From Hyparrhenia diplandra (taxonomy: Eukaryota; Streptophyta; Magnoliopsida; Poales; Poaceae), in the NCBI GenBank assembly GCA_015847255.1, contig JADLZK010001163.1, positions 124,001-188,000 of the forward strand: a stretch of DNA of 64,000 nucleotides, given 5' to 3'. Shown in pieces: positions 56,720-64,000 of this stretch. Every line of letters begins with the position of its first letter. Within the stretch, counting starts at the first letter, position 1. The notes beneath the pieces were generated by a model that worked only from the letters and a program-made list of their open reading frames with translations, was not told the DNA's origin and searched no databases. Position numbers and translations under genes: made by a program.

Positions 56720-58860
56720 AGCTAAAATAGGATATAAGTTAATGTTATACAATTAAAAGATTGTTTACTTTTGGCGACATGTATAGCACCAATAACATAA
56801 ATACTACCACAAAATGCAATCATCATGATTCAAAAAAAGAGTAGAACGCGATACGTCAATATTTAAGCACTACTAGATTATATGGCATGATTAATAGAAG
56901 ATACAAATTGATCAAGGATATCTTTTTGGCGATCTTTGAGGTACTATATTGTGATTTGAAATATCTATATATTTATAGAACAAAGATATATGCTATCATT
57001 GGCTACTAATATCACACATACTTCCTAGGGGGTGCATGAATTACTAACCTCAAAATTAGATATGTAACTATATATATATAGATGAAGTAGCTTTTGAAGT
57101 AGCACAATAGGCATGTGAGATGACAATCATAGAAGCGGTGATCTTTAATGCATTGGTACACCGAGTAATTATCATATCATGTGAGTTTACATAGTAAGGG
57201 TCCCACTAAGAAAGAGCTCGAATGATTTTATCGTGAAATGATGCCACAACTATCAACAAACCCGTGGCCTAGTCGATTTTAGACAAAAATTCCATAAAGA
57301 CCTCCATTCTTGTTCAAAGGGTGATATATATGCAAATTCAAGTGTCTTTCCATACACTCGGGTAATACTTCTTCAAGTATCTACCATTGAGTGGCTTAGG
57401 TAGACGATTTCCTTGCAGCATCTCAAAGTCTCTAGTTTGGTTTTGGCTAATTGATGAAACCCTAGGACTAATCTCTTTGCTTAAGTTTGATCTAGCTTGA
57501 GATGGTCCTAGCCAAGTGGTGAAACATAGGGGTCATGGTGGATGCATGGAGATGATCCAAAAGACGATCAAGTTCTTGGAATTGGAAAACAAGAAAGAGA
57601 AACACAAAAATGAGGCAAAGGTATAACCATAGGGCCATTTTTGGTTTGCACTCAAGACACCGTAGAGGGTGCGAGTAATTTAGGATCGATAGCCAAACTG
57701 TTAAGAGGAGAAATGCTTTAGAAAATTTGATCAACTGCCACTAGGTATAATAAATCATGCTGATGCATTAGGTCCAGTGTGCTAACTCCTAACCTTTGAA
57801 AAATACTTTACAAAATGCTAACACTCGTGCATATGGAGTATACACCAAGTGGTTGGCAAAATGCAAGGAAGGGTCAAGGAAAAAGGAAGTGAACTGATGT
57901 TTTATAGGGACTGGATGTTGGTCATGAGATGACCAGAAACGTTTGGTGATTAGAGGCAGAAGGCGGGAAAAGGCAGATGACCACCGGACACTCGCAATGC
58001 ATCGACCGGATGCATCCGGTGCTACTGGCTCGAGGGCATCGCAGCCTAGCACCGACCAGACGCGTCAGGAGGCTCAAGCTCCAGATGCTGGGGTGCGACA
58101 TCTAGTTGATTCCAGTAAGCATCTAGAGATGTCTTTTGCGGACCGAACACGTCCGGTGATGAGGAATCAGACGTATGGTTTGTCCGGAGCAGCAAAGATA
58201 GCAAAGAAGAAGGAAAGCAGCTAAAGTCAGAGAAAAGCTGATCAGACACGTCCGGTGCTGAGGACTGGCACGTCTGGTGCCTGTCAAAGAAAACTTTTTA
58301 AAGGCGGCACAGTACGGGTGTGCGGTCGAGTGCACTGACCGAACATGTCCAGTGTGTCTGACGGGTGCGCATGGTCAACCCGCAATGGCTAAATTTTTCC
58401 CTACCCATTATGCAACTATGTGGGGGCATATAAATAGAAGTTGGTCGGCTCTCTTGACATTTCTAACATCTTGGTGATCCCTTTGATCTAGAGCACCTCT
58501 CCAAACTCTTTCTCCCTTGCTTGTTGCATAATCAAAGTGAGATTGAGTGATCCTCGTGCATTGCTTGCATTGTTTGCACCTAGTGGTACTTGAAGATCGT
58601 TGTGGCCGGTGGATTTCTTGTTACTCTTGGAGAGTACCGCTCCTAGTCAACTTGGAGGTTGTTTGAGGCGTTGGCAAGAGAAGGAGATTGTTCTTTGCCA
58701 CCTCCTATGATTTTAAGAGGTTCTTGTGCTTCCTCGTCGGAGTGACGAATTGCAACTTTAATACAATGCACGTGTCATTGAGCTACCACGCTTGTGAGTG
58801 TCGTCTTGCGGTGCCTTGCAGTGAGTTTGGCTTGCAGGCCTCACCTGATGAGGACATCAC
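56720..58860. other. Retrotransposon-derived sequence, probably gypsy LTR and flank
   Basis: 57940-58400 carries repeated GACC(G)GA...GTCCGGTG motifs; 58430-58860 reads as CT-rich and GTTGTTT-rich LTR text. It runs straight into the pol C-terminal remnant at 58862. Exact LTR borders were not found. 56720-57780 shows nothing recognisable. Confidence 0.4.
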
Positions 58861-58861
58861 T

Positions 58862-59155
58862 CCTTAGGATGCACAAGATGATCCTCCGTTGGCCATTCAA
58901 GGTCCAATCACAAGAGCTCGTGCACGACAGTTAAATTTACAGGTGAGCTCGTTCTTAAGCAATTCTTTTGATGATCTTGAGAATAGATTGCTACCTAATG
59001 ACTTTGTTATGCTTAGGAATCAAGGAGAGGACCAGCAAGGACTTGGGGAAGGACTTGGAGGCGTGGAGGACCAGCCACGACGTTGGAATCAAGATGGAGG
59101 CCCAAACCGATTCGAGTTCAAGTCGGTTTCGGAGTCCAGGGACAGCCTGCACTAA
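58862..59155 (+). pseudogene. Retrotransposon polyprotein C-terminal remnant
   Basis: The residues PLAIQGPITRARARQLNLQ are a common ending of plant LTR-retrotransposon polyproteins. About 70 more residues follow to the stop at 59153. No protease, RT or integrase is left upstream. Confidence 0.6.
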
Positions 59156-59830
59156 AACGGACGCCCAGGTCACATATGGGCTCTGATTTGGACGTTCTCT
59201 ATATCGTTGGAAAGATAATTTCAAGAAGCTTCAAATGGTACCAGTATCAGGCCCAAATTCATCAGGAGTCCACGGGAATCGTCGAAACACTCTGGCGTCT
59301 AGAATCTATTTTGGTGCAGCGCCATCGTATTTCGGTCTTTGGGCCATGTATCGTGTTGGAGCCCAGTAGGGGTGCATCCAGGGGGTCTTACACGACCCTA
59401 AACTCTATATTTCAGTAGCCTCCACCCAAGTTAGGGCTTGGGTTTTGCTTAGATTAATATGTTAAGAACAGTTTCGCCGTTTCATCGGTTTGTGTGACCC
59501 CAACTTGTGAGATTAAATCATTCATCTGCAAATTGGTTGCATTCTTCCTTGTTCTTGCTTGTGTTCTTCAATTTGTAGGCAGAGGACCTAGCCTTCTTGG
59601 CGAGGTCAACCGTGCAACGCCGGTTGATAACCAGAGGAGACATGGTGCTGCGATTGCGGGGTTTCGGATCGAGTTGTTCGGAAGCCAAATCGATTTGTGT
59701 CTCGTTTCCACCAAATCGAGAGTTACCAGAGCCTTTCTGAAGATCGGGCCACCCTAGTTTCCATTATCACCGAGCAACCATCGAGGTGTTGGTTGACACA
59801 ATAGGGATTAGCTTGACGGTGCACAAGTGA
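59156..59830 (+). repeat. Probable LTR or 3' region of the same retroelement
   Basis: Non-coding, with GGAAAGATAATTTCAAGAAG and a TTAGGGCTTGGGTTTTGCTT phrase typical of gypsy-type LTRs in grasses. There are no paired LTR and no exact borders. Confidence 0.4.
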
Positions 59831-59835
59831 CCCTT

Positions 59836-60240
59836 GAGAGAAAAAATCATTATGTCATCTTGTCTCCCGGTGATTGGCTTCATATTGTTGATTGTAATTG
59901 TATATCACCATTGGTGATTGGTTCATTGCCTTGACAGTTTGGTATAACAAGTGCAATCCCCCTTGCAATTACATTGGATACATAAATTATGTAACTATCT
60001 AGTTGAGTAGTGTAATTTAGTGATATCTAGCTTCCTCATCTAGTTGGTATTTTAGCATCATAGCTCTTGAGTGAATTAGTGATTATAGCAACTAGAATTG
60101 TGGATACGTGGCTTGTAACCCTTGTAGAGCTAAGCAAAATAGCATTATGTCATTTGTTATACTAATCAATTTTGTTTAATGTGTTTGTAGGATTTTTAAT
60201 AGGCTATTCACCCCCTTGTAGCCAAATAGGACCTTTCACA
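59836..60240 (+). mobile_element. Ty1/copia LTR remnant (left)
   Basis: Ends in AGGACCTTTCACA directly before the primer-binding site. A diverged copy lies at 61400-61795 (shared: AAAAATCATTGTGTCATCTT-like, CTGGGGATT-free TTTTTAATA(A)GGCTATTCAC). The two may be the LTRs of one old element. Confidence 0.6.
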
Positions 60241-60252
60241 TGGTATCAGAGC
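60241..60252 (+). other. Copia primer-binding site (initiator tRNA-Met)
   Basis: TGGTATCAGAGC is complementary to the 3' end of plant initiator tRNA-Met and is the standard Ty1/copia primer-binding site. It lies directly after the LTR remnant. Confidence 0.8.
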
Positions 60253-60284
60253 CGTGGTCACCATATTTAGCAAGGATTAACACC

Positions 60285-60470
60285 CTTCAGTGCAAATGGC
60301 TCAAGTTCTTTTGATGATTGGAAGATAAAGATGAAATTGTATCTAGGATCCATCAATGATAAGGTATAGGATGTAACCAAGAATGATTGTTCTATTATCA
60401 ATCCCACTAATCCCACCGACAATGAGAGAGCAAACAAGACTTGCAACTCAATGGGAGAGCAAACAAGTCT
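60285..60470 (+). pseudogene. Copia gag start, decayed
   Basis: Reads SSSFDDWKIKMKLYLGSIND followed by a stop and a continued DVTKND...NPTNPTDNERANKTC stretch. This is the typical start of a copia gag. It ends abruptly at 60455-60475, where a short GGGAGAGCAAACAAG phrase is duplicated and unrelated sequence begins. Confidence 0.65.
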
Positions 60471-61330
60471 TGTATTTCACCGTTCATTGAATCCTTTGTA
60501 GTTCACCTCCCATCCATAGGACAAGTAGAAGACGACTTCTAGCAAAGAGGATCCTCTGTTGGTGTCATTTCCCTAAGGAATGTCCCTAGATAGACAATAC
60601 AAACATAAGCTACTAAGATTAGAACTAGAGGACCTTAGTGATCACCTCTACACTCTCAACCTTCGTAAGTCTTGTGCTGCTCCGGGGTAAGTTAGGCCAT
60701 AGTTAACCTCACACATTTACCTGTGGATACGATATTTAAACCCTCTCGGTGAAAGGTACAACAATATCTGTGCGCTTGCAGATCTTATCTGTGTGCGTAT
60801 TAAATATACCAACAAGCTTTTTGGTGTCGTTGCCAGGAAGCGATTGTTGAGATTGGCTTTGAATCTAGCTTATCCTTGTAACATACTCTTTTATATTCTT
60901 ATCCCTTCACTCTTTCCTTTTTTTTCTTAATTATGCATTCCACTTTCTATCCATCAATATGCCTAACCCACAAGCACGAGCTTCGAGCAACCAGAATCTT
61001 TGGAGCCTATCCTAACACTTGGCTATGAACTGTGCTCGGATTTTATAAACTTCATTCTAAAACCAACCTTCTCATCAGAAGGCAATGCCAACTCATACTC
61101 ACACATAAATTTTTTTACAAATCTATGGATGTTTGCGCATCACCGGGATGTCGGATGAAACCTTACAATGGAAGCTCTTTCCGTTCTCTTTAACGGGAAA
61201 AGCTAAACATTGGTACAATCAAACTATAGGGGAAGTATGCAAGAAGATTTGGGAACCCTATGCCTTGAATTTTATTCAAAATTCTTTTCCATCTCTAGAG
61301 TGGTTAGCCTTCGGGAAGAGGTTATAAATT
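60470..61330 (+). mobile_element. Ty3/gypsy (Athila-like) leader and gag fragment
   Basis: TTTTTGGTGTCGTTGCCAGG (about 60819) is a decayed form of the TTTGGCGCCGTTGCCGGGGA region that follows the LTR in Athila-type elements. At 61140-61230 the frame reads SDETLQWKLFPFSLTGKAKHWYNQ, the typical gypsy gag core. Frames are broken. Confidence 0.65.
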
Positions 61331-61399
61331 TTAGACAAATAGAAGAAGAATCATTAGTGCATCCTAAGAGGACTTAGCTTGTCTATGCATAAATGAACC

Positions 61400-61795
61400 T
61401 CGGGTGAAAAATCATTGTGTCATCTTGTCTCCAGTGATTGGCTTCACCAATTGTGATTGATTGCATTTTCATCTTGATGTTTGGTTCATCTTGCATCTTG
61501 ATGTTTGGTTCATCACCTCTACTCGGTGGTATAAAAACCACAACTCTACCTTGAATTATAATTGATAGTTATATGCCTATCTTCTGTAGATACCTTGATA
61601 ATTGTTCTAGTTGATCTTAGCTACCTCATTAGAATAGAGATAGCAACCTAGCCATTGTGTGATTAGAGATCATAACTACTATAATTGTGGATAGGTGGCT
61701 TACAACCCTCATAGATTGTTGTACTAATCATTTTTGTTTAGTGGCTTTATAGATTTTTTAATAAGGCTATTCACGCCTCCTCTAGCCATACTAGC
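61400..61795 (+). mobile_element. Ty1/copia LTR remnant (right)
   Basis: Shares text with 59836-60240, including a GTGGATAGGTGGCTTACAAC / GTGGATACGTGGCTTGTAAC pair and the final ATAAGGCTATTCAC. It contains a 24-bp internal duplication (CATCTTGATGTTTGGTT at 61471 and 61495). Strongly diverged. Confidence 0.5.
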
Positions 61796-61799
61796 AACA

Positions 61800-62430
61800 A
61801 CGGAGCCACGCATGGTGCAAGGTGGGGTAGTCGCCCCAGCTATCGGCGCCATAGCATCAGACCCGTGGACCCCCTCTTCAGTGTTCTTCTCCAACTCCGG
61901 TTGATCTCCAGCGTTCGGTGACTGCACAAGCCACAAGGGACGGAGCCACGTAGGGAGATGAAGTCGTACATAGCGGCGACAGCGATGAAGGGCTCTGGTC
62001 CCGTTGCTTGCTGGGTCGTTTTTTGGCAGTATAGTTTGTATTATTTACTTCAGCCCACCATGGCCCACTTCCCAATTCCCTAATCCCAATCTCGAGCAAG
62101 CGCCGCCATGACCGCCTCTTCTATCTTCCGCATCGGCATCAAGCGAGCGCCGCCACTGCACCGCACGCTGCGCGCCTGCACCCATTTTCACCTGCCGCTG
62201 CCGCACTTCATCCACCATCCGCCGCCGCCGGGCGCCCATTCACTAGTCGCCCACCGCTGAGCAGGAGCAAGCTGCTTGTTAGCCGTTGCGCGGCGGTGAT
62301 GGAGGGAGGAGAGGAGGAACAGGAGGTCACGGCAGGCATTGGGGCCGCGGCAGAGGAGCAAGGGCAACAACCGCAGCTCCACCAACAACTGGACTCAGCC
62401 TAGTTAGCATGTGGCATCTTCCGTTGAAAG
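61800..62430. other. Mixed repeat and GC-rich sequence, no gene supported
   Basis: GGAGCCACG occurs twice (about 61802 and 61943), with a leader-like GCCGCC/CCGCCG-rich part at 62100-62340. No domain is visible on either strand. Confidence 0.3.
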
Positions 62431-62439
62431 CGAGGCACG

Positions 62440-62690
62440 ATATTTATAGATAGAAGTGGCAACATCTTGCGTTGAAAGAGCTTTCTCAGCTTTGCACTTC
62501 ATCAAGACAGCTTTGCGGAACAAGATGGGTGATGAATGGCTCAATAACTTGGTAGTGTGTTACGTTGAGAAAGGGGTCTTCAAGGAACTTGATATTGATA
62601 AAGTTAAAAATAGGTTTCAATCTATGACAACCAAGAGTGAGCTTGCCAAAGAGCCCTCGACATCATCAACTAATCAACTAGTTTATTCTT
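62440..62690 (+). pseudogene. hAT transposase C-terminal fragment (ZMYM1-like)
   Basis: Reads VATSCVERAFSALHFIKTAL and GDEWLNNLVVCYVEKGVF, the hAT dimerisation end of the 'zinc finger MYM-type 1-like' transposase group in plants. It is only the last 80 or so residues. It belongs to a different hAT lineage from the relic at 49228. Confidence 0.75.
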
Positions 62691-62943
62691 CTAAATTGAG
62701 GTTGCATCGTGTGTTCCTCGTCTACTTTTTGCCGTCTTCTTTTCGTTCGCCCTAGCTAATATTTTTCATGGCTCTGTCATTGCATATACTAGGACGACCT
62801 ATCAAGTAGGCATACCATAAAGTTGAATCTGTAAGAGTAAGGTGGTCATGGATCGGTAGGAGGTTGCATGTTGCAATCTTGATCGCTTGATTTTGGTCTT
62901 CCTGTGAAATGGTGAGCTTTAAGTTGACGATGGAATGTTGAAC

Positions 62944-63195
62944 CCCTGATACACCCGGTGCTTGGAATCTCATCCCCAGGCCATATCTCCTCCGCAGAAA
63001 TCTTGGCAATTTTTTTTATGTATAATTTTCTTAAACTGGACCTGATGCACCCGGTGCTTGGAATCTCATCCCCAGGCCATATCTCCTCGGCAGAAATCTT
63101 GGCAATTTTTTTATGTATAATTTTCTTAAACAGGACCTGATGCACCCGGTGCTTGGAAGCTCATCCCCAGGCCATATCTCCTCCGCAGAAATCCC
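62944..63195. repeat. Tandem repeat, three copies of about 96 bp
   Basis: Copies start at 62944, 63041 and 63136 with CCTGAT(A/G)CACCCGGTGCTT, and continue with CATCCCCAGGCCATATCTCC and a T-run before TTTCTTAAAC(T/A)GGA. The third copy is truncated after CCGCAGAAATC. Differences between copies are few, mainly T-run length. Confidence 0.85.
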
Positions 63196-63654
63196 CATGC
63201 CCAGACAGTACGGAGCCTGCGGTAGACAAGCATAGCTATCGCTACATGATACTGGGTTATTAATTATAATAATTTTTATGTAAAATTTTCTTAAACTGGA
63301 CTAGATTTATACCCATTTTCATGAAGCTGAGGTTTCATGTAGCGATTAATCAGGTGTTTCGTTTGTTTCTTAACACAAACATCCGTATACGGTTGACACA
63401 TGGAGGGCACGTGCATTGTGACTCTGTTCATCTGGCTTGTTTCGTCTACTATTCTCTCTCACATAATACTATTCAATCAGGCTCTTCACAAATGATAAAG
63501 TTGGCACTCATGTGCTTAGGTTAACTTAATTTTGAAAGTGAGTTTAGGTTTGATTTTAAGTGATGAGCTACTACGAGCCTGCTGCCAGCATCAGTTAATA
63601 AGTTTATCACCATAAGCTCTTAGTCCAACGGGGTAGACAAAAGTAACTAGAAAT

Positions 63655-63944
63655 GGGCCTTGTTTAGTTGGCTAAAAATTAGCAAAACACACTATTCCAA
63701 CTACAGTAGCACACTGTAGCACGTTTCGTTTGTTTGTGGTAAATATTATCCAATCTTGGACTAACTAGGCTCAAAAGATTCGTGTCGTGATGTATAATAG
63801 AACTGTGTGATTAGTTATTTTTTTACCTATATTTACTGCTCCGAATATATGTCTTTTGGTGTATTTAATGTGATGTGATGGAGAGAGAGTCGAAAAACTT
63901 GCAACTTTTTGGCAAAAAATTTGCCATCTAAACGTGGCCTGGGT
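63655..63944. mobile_element. PIF/Harbinger-type (Tourist-like) MITE
   Basis: GGGCCTTGTTTAGTTGGC on the left and GCCATCTAAACGTGGCCTG on the right are imperfect inverted repeats. The interior carries the usual ACAGTAGCACACTGTAGCAC stretch near the left end. It is one of the commonest grass MITE families. Exact duplications were not fixed. Confidence 0.7.
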
Positions 63945-64000
63945 ACCTTCCATTTTCCAGATGTTGACTTGAGGAAATGAGAAATTGAAGCCCAGCTTGC

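Noticed and set aside
57492..57734. Minus-strand 80-codon frame with a hydrophobic start and Cys residues
   Set aside because: It lies in retroelement-like sequence; no homologous feature, leader or TATA box was seen.
62944..63195. CRISPR-like array (three repeats)
   Set aside because: The repeat occupies the whole unit with no unique spacers; this is a simple tandem repeat in a plant genome.

Overview
This is a nuclear window from a grass (Poaceae), most likely panicoid. The evidence is intron-rich plant genes, GC-rich first exons, plant-only families (alpha-expansin, SD2-type lectin receptor kinase, CC-NBS-LRR), and dense grass-type transposable elements (Stowaway and Tourist MITEs, hAT, CACTA, Helitron, Ty1/copia and Ty3/gypsy remnants). 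There are no bacterial-type operons, CRISPR arrays or rRNA/tRNA genes that I can support.

Layout. 1-4200 is transposon-derived sequence. 4218-5718 holds a tandem pair of small secreted-protein genes, the second one broken. 7311-12286 (minus) is a 12-exon ARID plus HSP20-domain DNA-binding protein; its promoter and 5'UTR are duplicated in tandem upstream. 13.2-17.8 kb holds MITEs, a truncated LINE and GC-rich unannotated sequence. 18.0-30.0 kb (plus) is a 16-exon MORC-type GHKL ATPase with a C-terminal CW zinc finger; one of its introns carries a complete-looking 3.0 kb Helitron. 30930-33547 (minus) is an intact three-exon alpha-expansin. 38461-41049 (minus) is an intact single-exon G-type lectin receptor kinase, and 42785-46330 (minus) is a CC-NBS-LRR resistance-type gene with frame breaks. 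From 46.6 kb to the end is mostly mobile DNA: a hAT transposase relic split by a solo LTR, a CACTA element, copia/gypsy wreckage, a second hAT fragment and a 97-bp tandem repeat. One small C2H2 zinc-finger gene (56277-56629) lies among them.

How the genes relate. ARID-HSP20 and MORC are both chromatin-type proteins and are near neighbours. The lectin kinase and the NBS-LRR are both immune-receptor types and sit 1.7 kb apart. Nothing shows that either pair works as a unit.

The most notable signal is technical or evolutionary. Ten single-base length differences, all in mononucleotide runs, break the ARID, MORC and NBS-LRR frames, while every inspected splice site and exon phase remains correct. 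The restored lengths of all three genes are exact multiples of three. This looks more like homopolymer base-calling error than ordinary gene decay, but two in-frame TGA codons are not explained that way. I found no convincing new biological system. The strongest biological items are the Helitron in the MORC intron, the solo LTR in the hAT relic and the paired small secreted genes.
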